Shown here piece after piece: positions 8,671-16,578 of a stretch of DNA of 64,000 nucleotides. This DNA comes from an uncultured Tateyamaria sp. (GTDB taxonomy: Bacteria; Pseudomonadota; Alphaproteobacteria; Rhodobacterales; Rhodobacteraceae): NCBI RefSeq assembly GCF_947504105.1, contig NZ_CANNGP010000011.1, positions 40,187 through 104,186 of the forward strand. Reading direction: 5' to 3'. Both the position numbers and the translations under genes were made by a program. Position 1 is the stretch's first letter, and every line of letters begins with the position of its first letter. The notes under the pieces were generated by a model that was not told the DNA's origin, ran no database searches, and saw nothing but the letters and a program-made list of their open reading frames with translations.

Positions 8671-9095
8671 CCGAAGGTCGTGCCCCCATCCGCCGGTTTG
8701 CACCGGATCAGGCGCGAGGTTTTCACCGCCGCCTGTCGATGCACCACCGCGCGCTGGTAGTCAGGGTCGGTGACCATGGCGAGGAAGGCAGCGGTGTTTG
8801 GATAGCGGGCAATGAAGACCGCATCCCATGCCTCGTCCGAGGGGCCGATCAGCATGGTTTCAAACCCACCACGCCATATTATCGAACCGCCAACCTTTCC
8901 CAATACGGGGCCGGAGTGCTTGCTATAAAGCCCATAGGCCTGTGCGCCTGTCAGCCCATCACGGGCAAGTTCGTGGTCGCCGGGATAGTTGGCGAGATCG
9001 TTGAAACGGACGAGGTTGAGCATTTCGATCGGGGTATCGCGGGGCAGGTCCTTGAAAGTTTGAAACTGCTCTGCTGTCGGATCGATATGGCTCAT
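8667..9095 (-). CDS. DUF1330 family protein
   Basis: A 142-residue protein that looks like a small ferredoxin-like-fold protein of the DUF1330 type: [20 protein letters not shown], then [54 protein letters not shown] and [18 protein letters not shown]. The family resembles dimeric alpha-beta barrel monooxygenase-like proteins but has no agreed function. It is coupled on both sides by 4-bp overlaps, to the DUF952 gene upstream and pyrD downstream. Confidence 0.82.
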   Translation of the reverse strand: MSHIDPTAEQFQTFKDLPRDTPIEMLNLVRFNDLANYPGDHELARDGLTGAQAYGLYSKHSGPVLGKVGGSIIWRGGFETMLIGPSDEAWDAVFIARYPNTAAFLAMVTDPDYQRAVVHRQAAVKTSRLIRCKPADGGTTFG

Positions 9096-9439
9096 GTGTC
9101 AAATCCTGCGCCCGCCGGGAACTGGTGGACGCCGCCTTCCAAGGGCAATGGCTGCGCCCAGTGTACGTCGGCCAGCCGCATCTCTCGATACAGATGCGGG
9201 AATTCGGCCCCGCCGCGCGACACCTCCCATTTCAGATCAGAGCCCAGCAAATCTGTGTCGACTGCGATCAGGAACAGGTTGTCCTCGTCAGCGAAATGCT
9301 TCGCCGCCGTTTCTGCCGCCTGTTTGGCTGTCGAGAAGTGCACATAGCCGTCGGCCACATCGATGGGCGCACCCGGTGTTACACCGTTTTCGCGCAGGGT
9401 GGCCCATTCGGGACCACGAAAAATCTTGTAGATCAGCAT
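9092..9439 (-). CDS. DUF952 family protein
   Basis: A 115-residue protein. MLIYKIFRGPEWATLRENGV, DVADGYVHFSTAKQAAETAA and FPHLYREMRLADVHWAQPLP are hallmarks of DUF952, a small cytoplasmic family related in fold to ADP-ribosyl-binding proteins. The biochemical role is unknown. I chose the ATG at 9437-9439 because the family begins MIYKI-like; an in-frame ATG nine codons earlier is possible. It heads the DUF952-DUF1330-pyrD transcript and is divergent from the 5'-nucleotidase gene. Confidence 0.82.
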   Translation of the reverse strand: MLIYKIFRGPEWATLRENGVTPGAPIDVADGYVHFSTAKQAAETAAKHFADEDNLFLIAVDTDLLGSDLKWEVSRGGAEFPHLYREMRLADVHWAQPLPLEGGVHQFPAGAGFDT

Positions 9440-9581
9440 GGGTGCGTGATGCCGATTGCCTGTCATCTGGTCAAGGGCGCGATGTCATGTTGTCGTTGCG
9501 TGCATTCCGTAAGGAACCGCTTTGACTCGTCCCGCATATTGTTGTCACGATACGCACATAACCAACAAGGGAGACACCAGA

Positions 9582-11141
9582 ATGACCCGATTTCTGATGG
9601 GCACCGCCGCTCTTGCGCTGAGCGCGGGCATGGCATCGGCCGAATACACACTGCACATTTTGCACACCAACGACATGCACAGCCGCATTGAATCGATCAA
9701 CAAGTACGATTCGACGTGCGATGCAGAAGGCGAGGCCGAAGGGTCCTGCTTTGGTGGTGTGGCCCGTGTAAAGACAGCCATCGATACCAAGAAAGCATCC
9801 CTCGACAACCAGAATGTCGTAGTGCTGGATGCGGGTGATCCGTTTCAGGGCTCGCTTTTCTACACCACGTACAAGGGTGCCGCCGAGGCTGAATTCATGG
9901 AACAGATGGGCTATGACGCCATGGCCGTCGGCAACCACGAGTTTGACGATGGGCCGCAGGGCTTGGCCGATTTTATCGAGAAGGTCAGCTTCCCTGTGAT
10001 CTCTGGCAACCTCGATCTCTCGGCTGAGGTAACGCTGAATGGCAAGGTCGACAATCATGTTGTGCTTGAGGTAGGTGGCAAGAAGATCGGTGTGATCTCG
10101 GCCCTGACAACCGACACTGTCGAAACATCTAGCCCCGGTCCGAATGTTGTGTTCCAAGATGAGATTGATGCGCTGGCTGCCGATGTGGCCACACTGCAGG
10201 GCGAGGGCGTCGACATCATCATCGCGCTGAACCACGTTGGCTTGGCCAAGGATCTTGATATCGCCGAAGCCGTGGATGGCATTGATGTAGTGATCGGCGG
10301 GCACAGCCATACACTGATGTCCAATGATGACGCCGAGACGCCCGCTTATCCGACGATGGTGGGCGATGCGGCTGTGGCACAAGCCTATGCCTACACCAAG
10401 TATCTGGGCCACCTGACCGTGACCTTTGATGATGATGGCAACGTGACGGCTGCCATGGGTGATCCCATGCTGCTTGACGCGTCGGTGGAACCAAACGCGG
10501 CATTTGCGGAGCGCATCGCCGAGATGGGCGCGCCCATCGAGGAGATGAAGACACGTGTCGTTGCTGAGGCGGCAGAAGCCATTGAAGGCGACCGTTCGGT
10601 TTGCCGGGTTCAGGAATGCCCGATGGGCTCGCTTATCGCTGATGCGATGCTGGACCGGGTGAAAGATCAGGGCATCGAGATCGCCATTCAAAACGGTGGC
10701 GGCATCCGCGCCTCGATCGATTCTGGCGAGGTCACGATGGGCGAAGTGTTGACGGTACTGCCGTTCCAGAACACGCTGTCCACATTCCAGGTGTCTGGTC
10801 AGGCGATGATCGACGCGCTGGAAAACGGTGTCAGCCAGATCGAAGAGGTCAAGGGTCGCTTCCCACAGGTTGCCGGTATGAGCTTTGCCTTTGACGGATC
10901 GAAGCCCGCGGGCGAGCGTGTGAGCGACGTGATGGTGGGCGGTGCACCTATTGATCCCGCCAAGGTTTATGGCGTCGTGTCGAACAACTATGTGCGCAAC
11001 GGCGGCGACGGTTATGCGATGTTCACCACCGCGGACAATGCCTATGACTTTGGTCCTGATCTGGCGGATGTGCTGGCAGAATACCTGGCTGCGCAAGGAC
11101 CGTTCACGCCGTATATCGATGGTCGGATCACCGTGAAGTAA
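9582..11141 (+). CDS. Periplasmic 5'-nucleotidase / UDP-sugar hydrolase family protein
   Basis: A 519-residue exported metallophosphoesterase. A signal peptide (MTRFLMGTAALALSAGMASA) precedes the catalytic domain with the dimetal motifs HTNDMHSR, DAGDPFQGS, GNHEFDDG, ALNHVG and GGHSHTLMS. The C-terminal substrate domain has AIQNGGGIRASIDSGEVTMG and SNNYVRNGGDGYAMF. It would release phosphate from nucleotides in the periplasm so that nucleosides and phosphate can be taken up. The start follows AAGGGAG. An in-frame ATG 20 codons earlier lacks a signal-like sequence. Monocistronic, with a strong terminator after it. Confidence 0.93.
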   Translation: MTRFLMGTAALALSAGMASAEYTLHILHTNDMHSRIESINKYDSTCDAEGEAEGSCFGGVARVKTAIDTKKASLDNQNVVVLDAGDPFQGSLFYTTYKGAAEAEFMEQMGYDAMAVGNHEFDDGPQGLADFIEKVSFPVISGNLDLSAEVTLNGKVDNHVVLEVGGKKIGVISALTTDTVETSSPGPNVVFQDEIDALAADVATLQGEGVDIIIALNHVGLAKDLDIAEAVDGIDVVIGGHSHTLMSNDDAETPAYPTMVGDAAVAQAYAYTKYLGHLTVTFDDDGNVTAAMGDPMLLDASVEPNAAFAERIAEMGAPIEEMKTRVVAEAAEAIEGDRSVCRVQECPMGSLIADAMLDRVKDQGIEIAIQNGGGIRASIDSGEVTMGEVLTVLPFQNTLSTFQVSGQAMIDALENGVSQIEEVKGRFPQVAGMSFAFDGSKPAGERVSDVMVGGAPIDPAKVYGVVSNNYVRNGGDGYAMFTTADNAYDFGPDLADVLAEYLAAQGPFTPYIDGRITVK

Positions 11142-11180
11142 CCGGGGGCGCAGGACACCTGCACCTTACGAGAGCCAAGT

Positions 11181-11208
11181 AAGGCGGAGCTGCTGCTCCG
11201 CCTTTTTT
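11181..11208 (+). terminator. Rho-independent terminator of the 5'-nucleotidase gene
   Basis: A perfect 10-bp stem (AAGGCGGAGC / GCTCCGCCTT) with loop TGCT is followed by a T run, 40 bp after the stop codon. Confidence 0.92.
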
Positions 11209-11223
11209 GTCTCTTACCTGTCA

Positions 11224-11272
11224 GGCGGATTTTGATCCGCCACCCAGTGCAAAAGACGGATCAAAATCCGTC
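11224..11272. repeat. Pair of related 18-bp palindromes (GGATTTTGATCC type)
   Basis: GGCGGATTTTGATCCGCC (11224-11241) and GACGGATCAAAATCCGTC (11255-11272, extendable to AA...TT) are each self-complementary. They share the core GGATTTTGATCC read on opposite strands. They lie between the terminator and the SRAP gene and look like a REP-type intergenic pair rather than a single operator. Confidence 0.6.
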
Positions 11273-11308
11273 TTACGGTCTCATCTTTTACAGGATAGCG
11301 TCACCCGC

Positions 11309-11980
11309 ATGTGTGGACGGTTTTCAATATCACTTGCGCCTGAAGACATGTCGCAATTCTTCGAGGCCGTAGCCGTGAATGACACGCCGGATGTGCCGAA
11401 CTACAATGTATGCCCGACCGATGCCGTGCACACGCTTAGTTATCAGCGCGGGCAGCGATGGCTGGCACCGATGCGCTGGGGATTTATTCCAAATTGGTAC
11501 AAGACGCCAACGGATGGCCCGCTTCTGATCAACGCACGGGCCGAGACGATTGCGGAAAAACCCGCCTTCCGGATTGCCTGCCGGGAGCGGCGGGCCGTCA
11601 TCATCGCTTCGGGTTTTTACGAATGGACGCGCGAGGGGGACACGCGACTACCGTGGTACATCACGCGAGCGGATGCCGCTCCGCTTGCCTTTGCCGCCGT
11701 TTGGCAAGAATGGCGCGCAAAAGGAACGGGAGGCGATCTTTTTCGCACCGCGGCCATTGTCACAACGGGCGCCAACGCGCCGATGTCGGCCATCCACCAC
11801 CGCATGCCAGTGATCCTCGAACCGGACGACGTGGCGCTGTGGCTTGGTGAAATGGGAAAGGGGGCGGCCACGCTGATGCGGGCCGCCCCGGATGATGCAC
11901 TGACATGGCACCGTGTTGATAAAGCGGTCAATTCGAACCGGGCAACCGGCCCGGTGCTCATCGAACCTGTCGACGACTAG
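11309..11980 (+). CDS. SOS response-associated peptidase (SRAP/YedK/HMCES family)
   Basis: A 223-residue SRAP-domain protein. Cys2 of MCGRFSISLAPEDM, exposed after Met removal, forms the thiazolidine crosslink to abasic sites in single-stranded DNA. APMRWGFIPNW, INARAETIAEKPAFR, SGFYEWTREGDTRLPWYI and the late HHRMPVIL complete the family pattern, with the Asn, Glu and His that shape the active site. The known role is shielding abasic sites at replication forks. The ATG at 11309 is fixed by the need for Cys at position 2. It converges on the next gene, sharing a CTAG for both stop codons. Confidence 0.94.
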   Translation: MCGRFSISLAPEDMSQFFEAVAVNDTPDVPNYNVCPTDAVHTLSYQRGQRWLAPMRWGFIPNWYKTPTDGPLLINARAETIAEKPAFRIACRERRAVIIASGFYEWTREGDTRLPWYITRADAAPLAFAAVWQEWRAKGTGGDLFRTAAIVTTGANAPMSAIHHRMPVILEPDDVALWLGEMGKGAATLMRAAPDDALTWHRVDKAVNSNRATGPVLIEPVDD

Positions 11981-12327
11981 TCGAGCGGCGCTGCTGCGAA
12001 GCTCATACGCCCTTCGACGAGGTAGGAGCCATCCTCCTCCGATACGGCGTTGGCGTCATAGAATTCGGTTTGGATACCTTGTTCGATCACCATCGTCACC
12101 GAGCTTTGATCGGCAATGGGACCAAGTGCCCAGCTTTCATGCTTGGAAATGATGTTGTGTTCAACACCAGTCAAGTTAGTGAATTTCACTGTGTCGCCGT
12201 CGTCAAGATACAGGATCGACGGGAAATAGGCGTCCGGCAGGATCAGGATTTCGTGTTCGGCTGCCGAGACGGCGGTCGCAGCCGTCAGCGTGGCCAGAAT
12301 GGCCCCAATTTGCATCGCGCGCTTCAT
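11977..12327 (-). CDS. Exported cupredoxin-like protein lacking cysteine
   Basis: A 116-residue protein with a signal peptide (MKRAMQIGAILATLTAATAV, cleavage near SAA|EH). The mature part, EHEILILPDAYFPSILYLDD then GDTVKFTNLTGVEHNI, follows the plastocyanin/azurin beta-sandwich, with His where the first copper ligand sits. There is no cysteine anywhere, so a classic type-1 blue copper site cannot form. It may bind copper differently or not at all. It is monocistronic, divergent from the glutaryl-CoA dehydrogenase gene, and its stop codon lies within the CTAG shared with the SRAP gene. Confidence 0.65.
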   Translation of the reverse strand: MKRAMQIGAILATLTAATAVSAAEHEILILPDAYFPSILYLDDGDTVKFTNLTGVEHNIISKHESWALGPIADQSSVTMVIEQGIQTEFYDANAVSEEDGSYLVEGRMSFAAAPLD

Positions 12328-12554
12328 GCCAGCACTCCTTTTGCTTCGGCCCCACCCGGAAGACAGAATCGTATCTGTTGTCTATGCGTGGAGAATGAGG
12401 CCGAAATGGGGCACGTCTGCGTCCAGCTTGCGACATGTGACCGGAATTTGGGAAACCCAAGGTGTCGATGCCGCATGGCTTTGCCAATCCCATCGCACTA
12501 CATATCGGTAAACAGACGTGCCGATCCGGCACACGCAGATGGATGGAGGGCCCT

Positions 12555-13778
12555 ATGAACGCCGAGACAAAGATCTTGAAGGCCAAGGATGCGCCGGACC
12601 TTGGGTCCTTTGACTGGTCCGACCCGCTGCGCATGTCCGATCAACTGACCGAAGACGAACGGATGATTCAGGCTTCGGCCCATGCCTATGCCCAGGAAAA
12701 GCTGGCGCCGCGTGTTGTCAGCGCATTTGCAGATGAGACGACGGACCCGGGTATTTTCCGCGAGATGGGCGATATGGGGCTGCTGGGCGTGACTTTACCG
12801 GAGGAGTATGGTGGCCTTGGCGGATCGTATGTGTCGTACGGCCTTGTGGCGCGCGAGGTTGAGCGCATCGACAGCGGTTACCGGTCAATGATGTCTGTGC
12901 AATCGTCACTCGTGATCTACCCGATCTACGCTTATGGCTCCGAGGAGCAGCGCAAGAAATACCTGCCCAAGCTGGCGTCAGGCGAATGGATTGGCTGCTT
13001 TGGCCTGACCGAGCCTGACGCGGGCAGTGATCCAGCGGGTATGAAGACGACCGCCAGGAAGACCGAAGACGGTTATGTGCTGAACGGGTCAAAGATGTGG
13101 ATTTCGAATGCGCCCATTGCGGATGTCTTCGTGGTTTGGGCCAAGTCCGAGGAACACGGCGGCAAGATCCGTGGTTTTGTGCTGGAAAAGGGCATGTCAG
13201 GCCTTTCAGCCCCCAAGATCGAGGGCAAGCTGAGTTTACGTGCGTCCATCACGGGCGAGATTGTGATGCAGGATGTCGCGGTGAGTGAAGATGCATTGCT
13301 GCCGGACGTGCAGGGTCTTAAGGGGCCGTTCGGCTGTCTGAACCGGGCGCGCTACGGCATCTCGTGGGGTGCGATGGGGGCGGCCGAGTTCTGCTGGCAC
13401 GCGGCGCGTCAATATGGGCTGGACCGCAAGCAATTCGGCAAACCCTTGGCACAAACGCAGCTTTTCCAGAAAAAACTGGCGGATATGCAAACCGAAATTG
13501 CGCTGGGCTTGCAAGCTTCGCTGCAGGTGGGCCGTTTGATGGATAACGCGCAAGCGGCGCCCGAGATGATTTCCATCGTCAAACGCAACAACTGTGGCAA
13601 GGCCCTGGAAATCGCCCGGCATGCGCGCGACATGCATGGCGGCAATGGAATCAGTGGTGCGTTTGAAGTCATGCGCCACCTGATGAACCTCGAGACGGTG
13701 AACACGTATGAGGGTACGCATGATGTGCACGCTCTGATCCTCGGGCGCGCCCAGACCGGTCTGCAGGCGTTTTTCTAA
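12555..13778 (+). CDS. gcdH: Glutaryl-CoA dehydrogenase
   Basis: A 407-residue acyl-CoA dehydrogenase of the decarboxylating glutaryl-CoA type, acting in lysine, tryptophan and glutarate breakdown to crotonyl-Co[61 protein letters not shown] and [20 protein letters not shown] with [20 protein letters not shown] are typical of the family. The Glu in YEGTHD is the expected catalytic base, and the Arg in the [11 protein letters not shown] region is the one that binds the gamma-carboxylate. The ATG at 12555 is preceded by GGAGG; an in-frame ATG upstream reads as noise. It appears monocistronic. Confidence 0.93.
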   Translation: MNAETKILKAKDAPDLGSFDWSDPLRMSDQLTEDERMIQASAHAYAQEKLAPRVVSAFADETTDPGIFREMGDMGLLGVTLPEEYGGLGGSYVSYGLVAREVERIDSGYRSMMSVQSSLVIYPIYAYGSEEQRKKYLPKLASGEWIGCFGLTEPDAGSDPAGMKTTARKTEDGYVLNGSKMWISNAPIADVFVVWAKSEEHGGKIRGFVLEKGMSGLSAPKIEGKLSLRASITGEIVMQDVAVSEDALLPDVQGLKGPFGCLNRARYGISWGAMGAAEFCWHAARQYGLDRKQFGKPLAQTQLFQKKLADMQTEIALGLQASLQVGRLMDNAQAAPEMISIVKRNNCGKALEIARHARDMHGGNGISGAFEVMRHLMNLETVNTYEGTHDVHALILGRAQTGLQAFF

Positions 13779-13791
13779 GACTGAATCAGCA

Positions 13792-13887
13792 CCGGAAACC
13801 CACGCGGCTTCCGGCAGGATTTCGACGCGAAATCCGTCGCTTGTGCCAGACGTTTGAGCAAAGCGCCTGAAATCGCATCGATTTCAG
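13792..13887. repeat. Three consecutive hairpins after gcdH
   Basis: Hairpin 1 has CCGGAA/TTCCGG arms (13792-13814). Hairpin 2 is GGATTTCG-ACG-CGAAATCC (13817-13835, perfect 8-bp stem). Hairpin 3 is CTGAAATCG-CAT-CGATTTCAG (13867-13887, perfect 9-bp stem). Hairpins 2 and 3 share an ATTTCG/CGAAAT core. They could end the gcdH transcript or be REP-like. Confidence 0.55.
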
Positions 13888-13924
13888 CCACCTTTTCGGA
13901 TCTGAAAGCGTCATATCTTCGAAA

Positions 13925-13940
13925 TTGCACACGTGTGCAA
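13925..13940. promoter_or_regulatory. Candidate LacI-family operator before the ABC transporter operon
   Basis: TTGCACACGTGTGCAA is a perfect 16-bp palindrome with a central CG, the shape bound by LacI-family dimers. It ends 57 bp before the ATG of the ATPase gene, where a promoter would be. The only LacI-type gene in the window lies inside the same cluster at 23189-24208, making it the natural candidate to bind here. Confidence 0.65.
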
Positions 13941-13997
13941 AAATGTCTTGCCACAGCAGCAATCCGGCCCTTACCGTGATGGGACAAGGGGGATGCC

Positions 13998-15044
13998 ATG
14001 GCCGAGATTCAGCTACGCAACATCAATAAGCGCTGGGGAAGCTTTGTCGGGGTCGACAATTTCGATCTGACCATCGCCGATCAGGAATTCCTCGTTTTGC
14101 TTGGCCCGTCGGGCTGCGGCAAGACCACGACCATGCGCATGATTGCGGGCCTAGAGGACGCCACAGACGGGGACATCGTGATCGATGGCAAGCGCGTCAA
14201 TGACCTGGACCCCAAGGACCGCGATGTGGCGATGGTATTCCAGTCCTACGGCCTTTATCCGCATCTGAATGTCTACGAGAATATCCGCTTCCCCTTGAAG
14301 GTTCGGAAAGTCGATCCCGCCATGCATGATGAAAAGGTGCGCCGCGCCAGCGCCATGGTCGAGTTGGACGAGTTCCTGCACCGCAAACCTGCAGAGTTGT
14401 CTGGTGGTCAGCGGCAGCGTGTGGCCTTGGCCCGCGCCATCGTGCGCGAACCCAATGTTTTCCTGATGGACGAGCCGCTGTCGAACCTTGATGCAAAGCT
14501 GCGTGTGTCGACGCGCGCGCAGATCAAGAACCTGAGCCATGAGTTAAAGGTCACCACTGTGTATGTGACGCACGATCAGATCGAGGCAATGACACTGGCC
14601 GACCGCGTTGTCGTCATGAAGCAGGGTAAGGTCCAGCAAGTGGGCACGCCAACCGACATCTATGACCAGCCTGCCAACACTTTCGTCGCCAGTTTCATCG
14701 GCTCACCCGCCATGAACCTGATGGATGGAACTGTCAGCAGTGGCACATTCACCGGTGACAATGTCACGATCAGTGGCCTGACCGCGCCAGACGGTCCGAC
14801 AACATTGGGGTTCCGTGCCGAAGACGCGGCGCTGGCCGACAGTGGTGGCCAAATCACGGCGCCCATCTACACGATCGAACTGCTTGGCGATGCGACAATG
14901 TTGACCGTTCGTGCCGGCGGGCAGCTTGTTTCGATCAAGACGCACAAAGAATTCCGGGCCGAGATTGGCGACACCGTGTCGTTCTCGGTTCCTGCGGGCA
15001 TCTGCCACGCATTCGATTCCTCTTCGGGCGAGCGTCTTGTCTGA
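13998..15044 (+). CDS. ABC transporter ATP-binding protein, sugar type (UgpC/MalK-like)
   Basis: A 348-residue ATPase that powers import at the inner membrane. Walker A is LLGPSGCGKTT, the Q-loop follows in AMVFQSYGLYPHLNV, the signature is LSGGQRQRVALARAI, Walker B is VFLMDEPLSNLDAKLR, and the switch His is in TVYVTHDQIEAMTLADR. A C-terminal TOBE-like regulatory domain follows (about residues 235-348). It is the first gene of the cluster, starting after an AAGGGGG box, with a binding protein and two permeases downstream: a complete importer. Unusually, the ATPase gene precedes the binding-protein gene. Substrate not predictable, though the subfamily usually serves sugars, polyols or glycerol-phosphate compounds. 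Confidence 0.94.
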   Translation: MAEIQLRNINKRWGSFVGVDNFDLTIADQEFLVLLGPSGCGKTTTMRMIAGLEDATDGDIVIDGKRVNDLDPKDRDVAMVFQSYGLYPHLNVYENIRFPLKVRKVDPAMHDEKVRRASAMVELDEFLHRKPAELSGGQRQRVALARAIVREPNVFLMDEPLSNLDAKLRVSTRAQIKNLSHELKVTTVYVTHDQIEAMTLADRVVVMKQGKVQQVGTPTDIYDQPANTFVASFIGSPAMNLMDGTVSSGTFTGDNVTISGLTAPDGPTTLGFRAEDAALADSGGQITAPIYTIELLGDATMLTVRAGGQLVSIKTHKEFRAEIGDTVSFSVPAGICHAFDSSSGERLV

Positions 15045-15084
15045 GGGACCCGTCGGTCCGGGGGCACCCGGGCGGACCAATCCG

Positions 15085-15113
15085 GCCAGTGCAGCCTTGC
15101 AAGATGCACTGGC
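15085..15113 (+). promoter_or_regulatory. Stem-loop between the ATPase and binding-protein genes
   Basis: GCCAGTGCA (15085-15093) pairs perfectly with TGCACTGGC (15105-15113) around an 11-base loop. There is no T run, so it is more likely an RNA-processing or 5'-stabilising element for the highly needed binding-protein mRNA than a full terminator. Confidence 0.5.
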
Positions 15114-15138
15114 GTCTAACACAACAGGGAGTTTGTAA

Positions 15139-16359
15139 ATGTATCTAAAGAAATTGGCACTGGCGGGCGCTGTCTCGCTTCTGGGGACTACAGCGTTTGC
15201 TGCGTGTTCTTACGAAAACGACGTGCCGCTGAAGTCGCTCACAGCCGGGTTCGAGGCATGGAAAGCCGTAACTGACGCTATGGCTGAGTGCGGGAACTTC
15301 CAGGCTGAGCTGGATCAGGAATTCCGCACCAAGCAACCTGCGGCCTTCGAAGCCAACCCGTCGCTGTATCACATCGGTGGTGTATCCAACGGCACCGTTA
15401 CGCCGCTGCTGAACGCGGGAACCATTCGTCCGTTGGATGATCTGGTTGCCAAGTACGGTCAGGACCTGTCGCCGAACCAGCTGATCCGCGTGGATGGCAA
15501 GATCATGGCTGTGGCGATGATGGTGAACACCCAGCACCTGATGTATCGCAGTGATATTCTGGCTGATCTTGGTATCGATACACCGACCACGTGGGACGAG
15601 GTCTTCGCCGCTGCGGACAAGATCAAGGAAGCGGGCGTTGTCGATCATGCCATTGGCGCGACCATGAAATCCGGTTGGAACCTGGCCCAGGAATTCGTGA
15701 ACATGTATCCCGGCTTTGGCGGGGCGTTCTTCAATGCCGACAACACCGCTGCCGTGAATTCTGACGCCGGGATGAAGGCGCTCGAGACCATGAAGAAGAC
15801 GCTGGACTATACGGATCCAGAAGTTCTGGTCAGCGACTCGACTTACGTGCAGCAGCAGTTCCAGCAGGGCAAGATCGCCATGGCGAACCTGTGGGCGTCA
15901 CGCGCAGGCGCGATGAACGACGAGAACGAAAGCCAGGTTGTCGGCAAGGTCTCGATGGCCGCGGCGCCGATCGCGATGGATGGTGGTGCGCCTGCCACGA
16001 CCTTGTGGTGGGACGGTATCGTGATCGCGACGAACATCACTGACGAGGAAGCGGATGCGGCCTTCCGTCTGGCGATGGAAGGGTTGGACAGCGAGATGGT
16101 CACCGCCAACAACGAGGCTGCCATCTGGCTTGTGAACGGCTACCAACCCGGTCCGCTGGCCGAGGGAGCAGTCGCGACAGCAACCGCCAATCCGGCACCG
16201 CCTGCTTATCCTTCAACCACACAGATGGGCCTGCTGCACACCGCACTTGGCAATGAATTGCCAGCCTTCCTGACTGGGGATCGCGACGGGGCTGCCACTC
16301 TGGCCGCTGTGGAAGAAGCCTACACCACGTCGGCGAAAGAGGCTGGCGTACTCAAGTAA
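15139..16359 (+). CDS. ABC transporter extracellular substrate-binding protein (sugar type)
   Basis: A 406-residue periplasmic protein. The signal peptide MYLKKLALAGAVSLLGTTAF ends at AFA|ACSYEN. The mature protein follows the family-1 binding-protein pattern: LNAGTIRPLDDLVAKYGQDL, ALGIDT-like hinge segment ADLGIDTPTTWDEVFAAADK, and WWDGIVIATNITDEEADAAF. It would capture the substrate and deliver it to the two permeases. Cysteines near the mature N-terminus (ACSYEN and AMAECGNF) may form a disulfide. It lies 94 bp after the ATPase gene and is bracketed by two stem-loops, consistent with higher expression than the neighbours. Confidence 0.92.
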   Translation: MYLKKLALAGAVSLLGTTAFAACSYENDVPLKSLTAGFEAWKAVTDAMAECGNFQAELDQEFRTKQPAAFEANPSLYHIGGVSNGTVTPLLNAGTIRPLDDLVAKYGQDLSPNQLIRVDGKIMAVAMMVNTQHLMYRSDILADLGIDTPTTWDEVFAAADKIKEAGVVDHAIGATMKSGWNLAQEFVNMYPGFGGAFFNADNTAAVNSDAGMKALETMKKTLDYTDPEVLVSDSTYVQQQFQQGKIAMANLWASRAGAMNDENESQVVGKVSMAAAPIAMDGGAPATTLWWDGIVIATNITDEEADAAFRLAMEGLDSEMVTANNEAAIWLVNGYQPGPLAEGAVATATANPAPPAYPSTTQMGLLHTALGNELPAFLTGDRDGAATLAAVEEAYTTSAKEAGVLK

Positions 16360-16367
16360 GCACCTTG

Positions 16368-16394
16368 GGCTGGCCGGGCATACCCCGGCCAGCC
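16368..16394 (+). promoter_or_regulatory. Stem-loop after the binding-protein gene
   Basis: A perfect 11-bp stem (GGCTGGCCGGG / CCCGGCCAGCC) with a CATAC loop begins 8 bp after the stop codon. The lack of a T run and the co-directional permease genes suggest a partial terminator or 3'-end block that keeps binding-protein mRNA in excess. Confidence 0.65.
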
Positions 16395-16413
16395 GCATGT
16401 CTTTGGGGGATAG

Positions 16414-16578
16414 ATGATACCTACGACAGATCATTTGGTTGCGGGCGGTGGCTCTGCTGGATGCGCGACGGTCGCGCGTCTTGCCGAACGACCGGACGCA
16501 AGCCCGAGCGCATTGTACATGATGACGCGATGCAAGATCGGCGGCACCCTGCGCACCGTACAAAGGAAAGCAGCATGA
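16414..16578 (+). pseudogene. Remnant of a GMC-family flavin oxidoreductase N-terminus
   Basis: Translating from the ATG at 16414 gives 54 residues starting MIPTTDHLVAGGGSAGCATV then ARLAERPDA. This is the FAD-binding beta-alpha-beta start of choline-dehydrogenase-like GMC oxidoreductases (usually YDYIIVGGGSAGCVLA-like, then RLSEDPDA). After about 27 residues similarity stops, and the frame ends at TGA 16576-16578, overlapping the permease start as ATGA. A full GMC enzyme needs over 500 residues, so this is a deletion remnant, or a short leader now coupling translation to the permease. A GGGGGA box precedes the ATG. Confidence 0.6.

Noticed and set aside
9471..11096. 541-codon minus-strand open frame over the 5'-nucleotidase gene
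   Set aside because: The plus strand encodes a full set of metallophosphoesterase motifs with a signal peptide; the antisense frame has none.
11977..12327. Blue copper protein (plastocyanin/azurin)
   Set aside because: The sequence has no cysteine, so the type-1 copper site cannot form; only cupredoxin-like fold is claimed.
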